This document shows positions 34,140 through 42,023 of a stretch of DNA of 64,000 nt, piece after piece. Numbering within the stretch: the stretch's first letter is position 1; every line of letters begins with the position of its first letter. The DNA comes from Shinella sp. SUS2 (GTDB lineage Bacteria > Pseudomonadota > Alphaproteobacteria > Rhizobiales > Rhizobiaceae), in NCBI RefSeq assembly GCF_001262505.1, contig NZ_KQ410731.1, positions 62,001 to 126,000 of the forward strand. Reading direction: 5' to 3'. Below the pieces are notes generated by a model. That model was not told the origin of the DNA. It worked only from the letters and a program-made list of their open reading frames with translations, and did no database searches. Position numbers and translations under genes: made by a program.

Positions 34140-34274
34140 CCCCTCACCCTAACCCTCTCCCCGCAGGCGCGGAGAGGGGACGTGCCATACGAGGTATCGG
34201 GTTCAGGGGACAACGATGCAGCATATCCCTTCGCCCCGCTTGCGGGGAGAAGGTGCCGGCAGGCGGATGAGGGG
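34140..34274. repeat. RIME-like intergenic palindromic element, copy E
   Basis: It lies between the DUF917 and urocanase-like genes, within the operon. It begins CCCTCACCCTAACCCTC and ends GGCAGGCGGATGAGGGG, the same orientation as copy B. It fills most of the 175-base gap, so transcript read-through or processing here may be affected. Confidence 0.75.
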
Positions 34275-34305
34275 CGGTGCCCCATGAACGAGTAGGAGAC
34301 CACCC

Positions 34306-35967
34306 ATGCCAAAACCCAATCCGCGCCATCCGAACTATCCGATCCCCGGCGGCGATGTCTTGCGCGCCAAGGGCTGGCGGCAGGAGGGGCTGCTCAGGCT
34401 CCTCGAAAATGTGCTGTCGGTCGGCGAGGATCCGGACAATCTCATCGTCTATGCCGCGCTCGGCAAGGCGGCGCGCAACTGGGCGGCGCACCGGGCGATC
34501 GTCAAGGCGCTGACGGAGATGGACGAGGACCAGACGCTGGTCATCCAGTCCGGCAAGCCGGTCGGGCTCTTGAAGACCCATGCGAAGGCGCCGCTTGTCA
34601 TCATGGCGAACTGCAACATCGTCGGGCAATGGGCGAAGGCTGAGGTGTTCTATGAGCTTCAGCGCAAGGGGCTGATCTGCTGGGGTGGCCTGACGGCCGG
34701 GGCCTGGCAGTATATCGGCAGCCAGGGCGTCATCCAGGGCACCTATGAAATCTTCATGCGCATCGCGGAAAAGCGCTTTGGCGGCAGCCTGGCCGGCCGC
34801 TTCATCCTCACCGCCGGCCTCGGCGGCATGGGCGGCGCGCAGCCGCTCGCGGGGCGCATGGCGGGCGCGGCCATCCTCTGCGTCGATATCGATCCGGCGC
34901 GCGCGGCGGCGCGCAAGGCCGTCGGCTATCTCGAACATGTCGCGCCGGATCTCGATACGGCGCTTGCGATGATCGATGAGGCGGTCCGCGAGAAGCGGGC
35001 GACCTCGATCGGCCTCGTCGGCAATGCGGCGGAGATTTATCCTGACATCGCGCGGCGCGGCATCGTGCCCGACATCGTCACCGACCAGACCTCGGCGCAT
35101 GATCTCGTCTACGGCTATGTGCCGAAGGGTATGAACCTCGACCAGGTCAGGGGCCTGCGCGACGACGGGCAGGGGCAGTTGATGGCGGCAAGCCGCGCCT
35201 CCATCGTCGAGCATGTCTCGGCCATGCTGGAATTCCAGAAAAGCGGCTCGGAAGTGTTCGACAACGGCAACCTCATCCGCACGCAGGCGCGGGAGGGGGG
35301 CGTCGCCAATGCCTTCGACATTCCGATTTTCACCGAAGCCTATCTCAGGCCGCTTTTTGCGCGGGCCATCGGCCCGTTCCGCTGGATGGCGCTATCAGGC
35401 GAGGAGAGCGACATCGCGCGGATCGACGGTCTCGTTTTGAAAATGTTCCCGGACAACCGGATCGTCACCAACTGGATCCGGCTGGCGCGCGAGAACGTGC
35501 CGTTCGAGGGCCTGCCGGCGCGCATCGCCTGGCTTGGCCATGGCGAGCGCACGGAACTGGCGCTGGCGGTCAACCGGCTGGTCGCCGCGGGGGAGCTGAA
35601 GGGGCCGATCGCCTTTTCGCGCGATCATCTCGATGCCGGGGCCATGGCGCATCCGAACATCATGACCGAGCGCATGAAGGACGGCTCGGACGCCATCGCC
35701 GACTGGCCGCTGCTCGATGCCATGCTGCTGTCTTCGTCGATGGCCGATCTCGTCGTCATCCACTCCGGCGGCGGCGGGTATGCGGGCTACATGACGAGCT
35801 GCGGCGTGACGCTGGTCGCCGATGGCACGGCTGACGGCGCGGAGCGGCTGGAGCACGCCTTGACGAACGACACATCGCTGGGTGTCATCCGCTATGCCGA
35901 TGCCGGCTATGACGAGTCGCTTGACGAGATCGAAAAGAAGGGCATCGGCTATGTGACGGTGGGGTAA
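34306..35967 (+). CDS. Divergent urocanase, probable thiourocanate hydratase
   Basis: The 553-residue protein keeps the urocanase frame: IQSGKPVGLLKTHAKAPLVI, AGAWQYIGSQGVIQGTYEIF, the NAD site LTAGLGGMGGAQP, the segment DIVTDQTSAHD and RDHLDAG...MKDGSDAIADWPLL. It departs from HutU at likely substrate-contact points: YGQMTAG is WGGLTAG, and the late HHGGGVGMGYS loop is IHSGGGGYAGYM. This suits a substrate other than urocanate, and the operon suggests thiourocanate. AGGAG lies seven bases before the ATG. No hutI or hutG is present, which argues against plain histidine use. Confidence 0.82.
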   Translation: MPKPNPRHPNYPIPGGDVLRAKGWRQEGLLRLLENVLSVGEDPDNLIVYAALGKAARNWAAHRAIVKALTEMDEDQTLVIQSGKPVGLLKTHAKAPLVIMANCNIVGQWAKAEVFYELQRKGLICWGGLTAGAWQYIGSQGVIQGTYEIFMRIAEKRFGGSLAGRFILTAGLGGMGGAQPLAGRMAGAAILCVDIDPARAAARKAVGYLEHVAPDLDTALAMIDEAVREKRATSIGLVGNAAEIYPDIARRGIVPDIVTDQTSAHDLVYGYVPKGMNLDQVRGLRDDGQGQLMAASRASIVEHVSAMLEFQKSGSEVFDNGNLIRTQAREGGVANAFDIPIFTEAYLRPLFARAIGPFRWMALSGEESDIARIDGLVLKMFPDNRIVTNWIRLARENVPFEGLPARIAWLGHGERTELALAVNRLVAAGELKGPIAFSRDHLDAGAMAHPNIMTERMKDGSDAIADWPLLDAMLLSSSMADLVVIHSGGGGYAGYMTSCGVTLVADGTADGAERLEHALTNDTSLGVIRYADAGYDESLDEIEKKGIGYVTVG

Positions 35968-35982
35968 TGTCGGCGAGGGGCG

Positions 35983-36549
35983 ATGCTGTTCAAGGCGGGT
36001 GTGCTGGAGAAGATCGGCAGGGGTGAGGTGACGCTCGCCTTTCGCCGCTGGTCGAAACCGACGGTTAGGGCCGGCGGTTCGCTGCGCACTGCCGCGGGTG
36101 TGCTTGCCATCGAGAGCGTCGAGGCCGTCGATATCGACACCGTCTCGGACGCGGATGCGCAGGCGGCGGGCTATGCCTTGCGTGCCGAACTGCTCCGGGA
36201 CCTTCGGCCGGAGGGTGTGCTCTACCGGATCGCCTTCCGTGTCGCGGGTGCGGACCCGCGAAAGGGCCTGCGTGAAAATGAGACGCTCGATGCGGCCGAC
36301 TTCGCGACGCTGAACGCCCGGCTCGATGCGCTCGACCGTGCCGCGCCGTGGACGCGCACCGTGCTTGCCATGATCGCGGAAGAGGACGGGCGCACCGCCG
36401 CTGCCATGGCGGAACGGCTCGGCCTGGAAAAGCTGGTGCTCAAGCGAAAGATCCGGCAGCTCAAGGACCTCGGGCTGACGGAAAGCCTTGCCGTCGGGTA
36501 CCGGCTTTCGCCGCGTGGACACGCTTTTGTGAACGCAAACCGGCGTTAA
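35983..36549 (+). CDS. ASCH-like domain protein with C-terminal winged helix
   Basis: A 188-residue protein. The N-terminal half (MLFKAGVLEKIGRGEVTLAFRR, then GVLAIESVEAVDI) looks like the ASCH/PUA-like RNA-binding fold. The C-terminal part from about residue 125 (RTVLAMIAEEDGRTAAAMAERLGLEK) looks like a winged helix. GAGGGG precedes the ATG by two bases. It follows the urocanase-like gene by 15 bases in the same direction, so it may be cotranscribed; a role in the pathway is not evident. Function unknown, possibly RNA or nucleotide binding. Confidence 0.65.
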   Translation: MLFKAGVLEKIGRGEVTLAFRRWSKPTVRAGGSLRTAAGVLAIESVEAVDIDTVSDADAQAAGYALRAELLRDLRPEGVLYRIAFRVAGADPRKGLRENETLDAADFATLNARLDALDRAAPWTRTVLAMIAEEDGRTAAAMAERLGLEKLVLKRKIRQLKDLGLTESLAVGYRLSPRGHAFVNANRR

Positions 36550-36691
36550 GCGTAAGGCGGGCGGGCTAATTGCCTGAAATGTCACGGTCGCCGTAAACCT
36601 TGCATTTAACATTTCGCGGTAATCTTCCGTTAGTAATTCCGTCCGTGTGTCGAAAGGGCGGGGCTTCGGTTTGTTTAGCGTGCGAGTGCCT

Positions 36692-37726
36692 ATGCGTCTT
36701 TCGGTCCTTACAACGGTCCTCCTTGCCTGTGCCGCCATGACGGGTTGTGCGTCGAGCTCCAACCCCGTGTCGGCGCTCGCCATCAAGCCATCCGCGGAGA
36801 CGACAGCCTCTGTTTCGAAGGCGAGCGGGCCGGTGCCCGAAGTCGCTGTCGGCGAAAGCAAGGTGACGGCTGACGGGGCGGATATGCTCGCCTGGGCCGG
36901 TCCGGTGCCGGGAACCCGCGTCTTCGAAAGCGTGACGAACCAGTCGGCCATTCCCGCCGAGCGGCCGGCGGAGGCCGTGACGGCGGAAGAGCCGTCGGAA
37001 GGCGTTTCGAAAAAACGCTCGCGCGTCTACGGCCAGCAGTTCCGCGATGCCCATCCGATCAATTTCGGCAAGCGTGCGCCAAGAAATTACCAGGTGCACG
37101 GCGTCGACGTGTCGCGCTGGCAGGGCGATATCGACTGGGTGAAGCTGCGCACGCAGGGCGCCAACTTCGCCTTCATCAAGGCGACGGACGGCGGCGATCA
37201 CCTCGACCCGATGTTCCAGAAGAACTGGCGCAAGGCCAAGGAAGCCGGCATCAAGCGCGGCGCCTATCACTTCTTCTACTGGTGCCGCGTCGCAAGCTCG
37301 CAGGCCGAATGGTTCATCCGCAACGTGCCGAAGGATCCGGACGCGCTGCCGCCGGTCATCGACGCCGAATACAACGGCGAATCGAGCTGCAAGAAGCGTC
37401 TCACGCGGGCGCAATATGTCGAGAAGATCCGGGTCTTCTCGGAAATGCTGGAGCGCCATTACGGCAAGCGGCCGATCATTTACACGGCGCCGGATTTCTA
37501 TGAGGACAACCTCTCCGGCGAGCTGACGAACCATCCGTTCTGGCTGCGTTCGGTCGCCGCCCACCCGTCGAAGCGCTATCCGAACCGCCGCTGGGTGTTC
37601 TGGCAGTATTCCGGTTCGGGCCTGTCGCATGGCGTCACCGGCAAGATCGACCTCAACGTCTTCTACGGCAGCGTGAACGACTGGCACAACTGGCTTTCCG
37701 GCCAGCGGTCGGCAAGCCGCGACTGA
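36692..37726 (+). CDS. GH25-family muramidase (lysozyme) lipoprotein
   Basis: The 344-residue protein begins with a lipoprotein signal (MRLSVLTTVLLACAAMTGCA, Cys19 as the lipid site), then about 100 residues of linker and a GH25 domain from about residue 135. GVDVSRWQGDIDWVK, FAFIKATDGG, GAYHFFYWC and PPVIDAEYN hold the catalytic Asp/Glu pair. It should cleave the glycan strand of peptidoglycan from an outer-membrane anchor in the periplasm. The start is chosen by the signal sequence; an in-frame GTG at 36647 has no better support. It is monocistronic. Confidence 0.85.
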   Translation: MRLSVLTTVLLACAAMTGCASSSNPVSALAIKPSAETTASVSKASGPVPEVAVGESKVTADGADMLAWAGPVPGTRVFESVTNQSAIPAERPAEAVTAEEPSEGVSKKRSRVYGQQFRDAHPINFGKRAPRNYQVHGVDVSRWQGDIDWVKLRTQGANFAFIKATDGGDHLDPMFQKNWRKAKEAGIKRGAYHFFYWCRVASSQAEWFIRNVPKDPDALPPVIDAEYNGESSCKKRLTRAQYVEKIRVFSEMLERHYGKRPIIYTAPDFYEDNLSGELTNHPFWLRSVAAHPSKRYPNRRWVFWQYSGSGLSHGVTGKIDLNVFYGSVNDWHNWLSGQRSASRD

Positions 37727-37789
37727 TCCTTCTCGATGGCGAGGGGGGCGGCGATCCAGAGCGTTTCCTGTGAACCTGTGTCCGCCGGA

Positions 37790-37860
37790 AATGCCCTATC
37801 TCTCTGTTTTTCCGCATTGTCCGATGCCGAAGCGATCTCGCTTCGGCTGGAGATGCTCTA
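37790..37860. repeat. Short palindromic intergenic repeat, copy 2 (extended)
   Basis: The palindrome core lies at 37826-37847 (arms GCCGAAGCGA and TCGCTTCGGC). The flanks ATGCCCTATCTC, TTTTTCCGCATTGTCCGA and GGAGATGCTCTAT are shared with copy 3 at 62377-62449, giving a repeat unit of about 70 bases. Confidence 0.75.
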
Positions 37861-38457
37861 TCTCTGCTTCTGCGGATAGATCGTCTCGCCGCGCGCCAGC
37901 ATCTCCACGAAGGTCTCGATCTTCCGCTTGCGGCCGGCCTCGGTCTTCATGGTGTGGACGCGGAAGGCGAGCGCGAAGCGGTTCTGCTCCGTCAGTCTGC
38001 CGAGCATCGCCTTTGCCGCCGGTTCGGCGTCGATCGCCGCCTGCAGGTCCGGCGGGATCTTCATGTCCTTGCCGCTGCCATAGGCCTTGTCCCAGCGGCC
38101 ATCCGCCTTTGCGGCCTCGACCTGTTTCAGGCCGTGTTCCGTCATGCGCCCGTCCTCGATCAGCCGGCCGACGGTCTCGACATTCTTCTTGCTCCACACG
38201 CTCTTCCTGCCGCGCGGGCAGTAGCGCTGGAAGAAGCTCTTCTCGTCATGGCTTTTGCGGATGCCGTCGATCCAACCCCAGCAGAGCACCACCTCGATCG
38301 CCTGTTCGGGGTTGATGGAGGCAAGACCGGAGGCGCGCTTGTGGATCCTGATCCAGATTTCCGGCGCTGTGGCGTGGTTTTCCGCCAGCCAGCGGTAGAA
38401 ATCCTCCTGTCCGGGAAACTCGCGGACATGGGCGGGATTGATTTCCACAGGCGCCAT
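37858..38457 (-). CDS. YdeI/OmpD-associated family protein
   Basis: The 199-residue protein has the YdeI/OmdA pattern: FYRWLAENHATAPEIWIRIH, VVLCWGWIDGIRKSHDEKSF, FQRYCPRGRKSVWSKKN and the C-terminal helix FRVHTMKTEAGRKRKIETF. Family members are cytoplasmic, with stress-linked or bacteriocin-type associations, but their biochemical role is unknown. Stop at 37858-37860 borders the palindromic repeat. It is divergent from the transpeptidase gene at 38624. Confidence 0.85.
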   Translation of the reverse strand: MAPVEINPAHVREFPGQEDFYRWLAENHATAPEIWIRIHKRASGLASINPEQAIEVVLCWGWIDGIRKSHDEKSFFQRYCPRGRKSVWSKKNVETVGRLIEDGRMTEHGLKQVEAAKADGRWDKAYGSGKDMKIPPDLQAAIDAEPAAKAMLGRLTEQNRFALAFRVHTMKTEAGRKRKIETFVEMLARGETIYPQKQR

Positions 38458-38623
38458 CGTGTTTCCCCCGTTTTCCGGCGAGCGTGTCCTTCATGCACTG
38501 GCCGTGCAGCCGGGCAGGGACTAATGCCGAAGAAGTGATCCTGATGTTTCTTGCCAGCCCACCTGCGGTTTGGCTAGCCATCTGATAAACCTCCCCCTTC
38601 TTCCCAAGGAGATCGTAAAGAGA

Positions 38624-39346
38624 ATGCCTACGGTGTGCACATTGTCGCGCAGAGCCTTTTTCCTGGGCGCCGCTGCGACGCTTGCGGGATGCGCAACCAC
38701 GGAAACGTCGGTCAAGAACGCCCCGATTCCGCAGAAGGTCAGCTATCCGATCGTGCCGGCGACCAACGACGAACTGGCGGCCCGCTATGCCGCCGTCGAG
38801 GATGGCGGCCATCTCATTCCCGCCATTCCCTATACGGAAATCGATCCGAAGTACTACCGCCAGCGCGTGAAGGACCCGACCGGCGAGGTGCCGGGCACCG
38901 TGGTCGTCGATACGCCCGGCCGCTTCCTCTATGTGGTGGAGCAGGGCGGCACGGCGATGCGTTACGGCGTCGGCATCGGCCGCGAGGGCTTCGCGTGGCA
39001 GGGCGAGGGCATCATCCACTGGCGCCAGCCCTGGCCGCGCTGGAAGGTGCCGGCGGACATGATCGCCCGCACGCCGAGCCTTGCCAAGTATTCCGTCGAG
39101 AACGGCGGCATGGAGCCGGGCATCAAGAACCCGCTCGGCGCACGGGCGCTCTACATCTTCCAGAACGGCAAGGACACGCTCTACCGCCTGCACGGCTCGC
39201 CGGACTGGAAGTCGATCGGCAAGGCGACGTCGTCGGGCTGCGTCAGGCTGATCAACCAGGATGTGCTCGACCTCTACAAGCGCGTGCCCTACCACGCGCG
39301 CATCGTCGTGTATCAGGGTCCGATGAGCGCAGCCGTCGGGGTATAA
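38624..39346 (+). CDS. L,D-transpeptidase (YkuD domain), lipoprotein-like
   Basis: The 240-residue protein has a signal with a twin-arginine-like SRRAFFLGAAATLAGC, so Cys22 or so may be lipidated, and a YkuD domain (about 90-235). The catalytic motif is HGSPDWKSIGKATSSGCVRL with the nucleophile Cys in SSGCVR. It forms 3-3 cross-links in peptidoglycan or attaches proteins to it, in the periplasm. The start is ATG 38624 with AAGGAG 12 bases upstream; an upstream ATG at 38570 adds an unlikely leader. It converges with the SDR gene 28 bases on. Confidence 0.87.
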   Translation: MPTVCTLSRRAFFLGAAATLAGCATTETSVKNAPIPQKVSYPIVPATNDELAARYAAVEDGGHLIPAIPYTEIDPKYYRQRVKDPTGEVPGTVVVDTPGRFLYVVEQGGTAMRYGVGIGREGFAWQGEGIIHWRQPWPRWKVPADMIARTPSLAKYSVENGGMEPGIKNPLGARALYIFQNGKDTLYRLHGSPDWKSIGKATSSGCVRLINQDVLDLYKRVPYHARIVVYQGPMSAAVGV

Positions 39347-39374
39347 CGGGCTCCACCGTTTTCGCTGGAATGCC

Positions 39375-40136
39375 CTAGGTCACGGTCTCGCCGCCGTCGA
39401 CCACGAGAATCTGGCCGGTCATGTAGCTTGACCGGTCGGAGACGAGGAAGAGGATCGGTTCGGCGATCTCCTCCACATCGGCCCACCGGCCCATCGGCAC
39501 TTTCTCCTTGATATAGCCTTCGATCGCTTCGCGCCCGCCCATCTGGCTGATGAAGGGGGCGTTGAAGGGCGTATCCACCCAGCCGGGGCAGAGCGCGTTG
39601 ACGCGGATGCCGTGGCGGGCATAGTCGCCGGCCATCTGCTTGGTCATGGCGATGACGGCGTGTTTCGTCGTCGTATAGGCGATCATCTCGCGATCGTAGA
39701 GCACGCCCGAAGAGGACGCGGTGTTGAGGATGACGCCTTTTCCCTGCGCCTTCATGGCGGGCATGACGAGCCGGGCGGCCATCAGGTGGGCGCGCACATT
39801 GAGGTTCCAGGAGAGATCGAGCCCGTCGAGCGGCACGCTTTCGAGGTCGCCGGCGACCTGCGCGCCGGCATGGTTGTGCAGGATGTCGATGCGGCCGTGG
39901 CGCGACAGCACTGTGGCGACGGCCATCTTCAGTTCCACGTCGTCGGTGACATCGACGATGACGGCTTCAGCCTCGCCGCCGTCGGCGCGGATGAAGTCCA
40001 CCGTCTCGGCGGCACGGGTCTCGTTGAGATCGGCGACGCAGACGGTGGCGCCCTCGCGCGCCATGATGCGCGCGCCGGCCCGCCCGATGCCGGAGCCCGC
40101 TCCGGTGACGATGGCGACACGGTTCTTCAGGATCAT
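39375..40136 (-). CDS. Short-chain dehydrogenase/reductase
   Basis: The 253-residue classical SDR has the nucleotide motif TGAGSGIGRAGA (about residues 11-22), NHAGAQ, catalytic Ser in NTASSSG and Tyr-x3-Lys in YTTTKHA, ending YMTGQILVVDGGETVT. It oxidises or reduces a hydroxyl/keto substrate with NAD(P). It starts five bases after the permease stop as the last gene of the 44297-39375 operon, so it probably acts on the compound brought in by that importer. Confidence 0.88.
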   Translation of the reverse strand: MILKNRVAIVTGAGSGIGRAGARIMAREGATVCVADLNETRAAETVDFIRADGGEAEAVIVDVTDDVELKMAVATVLSRHGRIDILHNHAGAQVAGDLESVPLDGLDLSWNLNVRAHLMAARLVMPAMKAQGKGVILNTASSSGVLYDREMIAYTTTKHAVIAMTKQMAGDYARHGIRVNALCPGWVDTPFNAPFISQMGGREAIEGYIKEKVPMGRWADVEEIAEPILFLVSDRSSYMTGQILVVDGGETVT

Positions 40137-40141
40137 CGGTC

Positions 40142-40966
40142 TCACTCCCCGGCAGGCGATTTTCTGGTTTTTTCCCGCATCAGAAGGCGGGCGATGAGGA
40201 TCAGCATGAGCGAGGCGACCAGCACCATCGTCGCGATGGCGTTCACTTCGGGCGTCACGCCGCGGCGGATCGAGGCGAAGACGTAGATCGGCAGCGTCGT
40301 TTTCGAGCCCGCGACGAAGAAAGCCACGATAAAATCGTCGAAAGAGAAGGTGAAGGCGAGCAGGAACCCGGCGAGCACCGAGGGCAGGATCTGCGGCAGC
40401 ACGATATCGCGGAAGGTGGTCAGCGGTGTCGCATAGAGATCGGCCGAAGCCTCGACGATGTCGCGCCCGAGCGTCGCGATACGGGCCTTCACGATCATGG
40501 TGACGAGCGCCATGGTGAAGAGGCCGTGCGCGGCGATGATCGAGCCGTAGCCGAGGCCGAGTTGCGGCGGCGTTTCGCCGGGCCAGATGGCGGCGATCGC
40601 CGGATTGATCGCGCCGAAGACGGCGACGAGGGCGACGAGGGTCGCGATGCCGATGACGACGCCCGGTACGACAATGGCGGCGGCGAGCAGGCCGTCGAAG
40701 ACCGCGCGCGTCCGGGCGCCGAGCCGTTCGAGGCCGAGGGCGGCCATGGTGCCGAAGACGGCGGCGAGCGTGGCGCTGACGAGGGCGATGATCAGGCTGT
40801 TTTGCAGCGCCGTGATGAGGAACGGATTGGCGAGCGCCTTGCCGTACCATGCGACGGAGAAACCGGTGAACTCGCTCGCATTGCGGCCCGCATTGAAGGA
40901 GAACAGCACGACGAGCGCGATCGGCGCATAGAGGAAGAGATAGACGCAGGTGATCAGCGCGCGCAT
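40142..40966 (-). CDS. ABC transporter permease, PotC type
   Basis: The 274-residue inner-membrane permease has about six spans and the coupling loop EASADLYATPLTTFRDIVLP. It shares one base with the preceding permease stop (TGATG at 40964-40968). A longer upstream frame is a shadow of that permease. It forms the channel with the PotB-type partner; polyamine/amino-alcohol-like substrates are typical of this family. Confidence 0.88.
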   Translation of the reverse strand: MRALITCVYLFLYAPIALVVLFSFNAGRNASEFTGFSVAWYGKALANPFLITALQNSLIIALVSATLAAVFGTMAALGLERLGARTRAVFDGLLAAAIVVPGVVIGIATLVALVAVFGAINPAIAAIWPGETPPQLGLGYGSIIAAHGLFTMALVTMIVKARIATLGRDIVEASADLYATPLTTFRDIVLPQILPSVLAGFLLAFTFSFDDFIVAFFVAGSKTTLPIYVFASIRRGVTPEVNAIATMVLVASLMLILIARLLMREKTRKSPAGE

Positions 40967-41832
40967 CAGACGAGATCCACCTGTCTTGTGCCTGATATCC
41001 GCCAGGCGATGCGCATGGCGACCATCAGCACCACGACGACGACGGCGACGAGGGTGACGGCAATAGCCGAGCCGAAGGGCCAGTTGCGCGATTGCAGGAA
41101 GAGATCGACCAGCGCATTGCCGATGAAGAAGACCTTGCCGCCGCCGAGGAGCTGCGGGATGAGATATTCGCCGAGCAAGAGGATGGTGACGAGCGCGACG
41201 CCCGTCATGACGCCGGGCAGCGACAGCGGCAGGGTCACGGAGAAGAAGGTCGAGACGGGTTTCGCGCCGAGGTCGGCGGAGGCTTCGAGCAGGCGGCGGT
41301 CGAGTTTTTCCAGGCTGACATAGATCGGCATGATCATCAGCGGCAGGTAGCCGTAGACGATGCCGAGCAGCACGGCGCCCGAGGTGTTGAGCAGGCGCAC
41401 GTCTTCGATGCCGATCATGTCGAGCAGATTGGGAATGCCGCGCGAGCCGAGGATGTACATCCAGGCATAGGTGCGCACGAGAAGGCTCGTCCAGAACGGC
41501 ACCACGACCAGCGAGACGAGCAGCAGCCGGTGGCGCGGGCTCGCCTTGACGGCGAGGTAGTAGGCCGTCGGATAGGCGACGGTGAGGCAGAGGAAGGCGC
41601 CGACGGGCGCCAGCAGGAGAGTGTTCCAGTAAGCGGCGGAACGGGCCGGCAGGTTGGCATACTGCGCGAAGGTGAACGCCGCCTGGTAGCCGCCCGCCGG
41701 TCCCCGCTCGCCGACGGAGAAGACCATCATGGCGATGAAGGGCAGCACGAGGAAGACGAACAGCCAGGCGGAAGCCGGCGCCAGCAGCGCCGCCGTCACC
41801 AGCCGTCTTTTCGTCGTCATCGTCAGGGGCAT
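40966..41832 (-). CDS. ABC transporter permease, PotB type
   Basis: The 288-residue permease has the PotB layout, with PFWTSLLVRTYAWMYILG in the central membrane region and the loop EASADLGAKPVSTFFSVTLP. The start is MPLTMTTKRR at 41830-41832, preceded by AGGAC; the 44 residues upstream of it are translated RIME-like repeat and are rejected. It follows the binding-protein gene across copy F of the repeat. Confidence 0.87.
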   Translation of the reverse strand: MPLTMTTKRRLVTAALLAPASAWLFVFLVLPFIAMMVFSVGERGPAGGYQAAFTFAQYANLPARSAAYWNTLLLAPVGAFLCLTVAYPTAYYLAVKASPRHRLLLVSLVVVPFWTSLLVRTYAWMYILGSRGIPNLLDMIGIEDVRLLNTSGAVLLGIVYGYLPLMIMPIYVSLEKLDRRLLEASADLGAKPVSTFFSVTLPLSLPGVMTGVALVTILLLGEYLIPQLLGGGKVFFIGNALVDLFLQSRNWPFGSAIAVTLVAVVVVVLMVAMRIAWRISGTRQVDLV

Positions 41833-41865
41833 TGCGGTTGTCCTGTTGCGTATCGGTGGATTGCC

Positions 41866-42015
41866 GCTCATCCGGCTGCCGCCACCTTCTCCCCGCAAGC
41901 GGGGCGAAGGGGTATGCGGCGCCGTGTCGTTCCGTTCGAGAGGAAACAGGATGCAGCCACACATTTCCTTCTCCCCGCTTGCGGGGAGAAGGTGGCCGGC
42001 AGGCCGGATGAGGGG
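41866..42015. repeat. RIME-like intergenic palindromic element, copy F
   Basis: It lies between the PotB-type permease and the binding-protein gene, inside the operon. Both ends carry the CATCCGGCCTGCCGG-type arm (one inverted), so this copy is made of two left arms, unlike copies A, C and D. Confidence 0.75.
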
Positions 42016-42023
42016 CGAGACGG

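Noticed and set aside
28839-35967. Plain histidine-utilisation (hut) operon
   Set aside because: The lyase lacks the MIO triad and there is no imidazolonepropionase or formimino-glutamate hydrolase gene; a hydantoinase, a carbamoylase and a DUF917 protein stand in their place.
9760-42015. The repeated CCCCGC/GCGGGG palindromes as CRISPR repeats
   Set aside because: Copies are kilobases apart, about 135-150 bases long, with internal hairpins and no spacers or cas genes.
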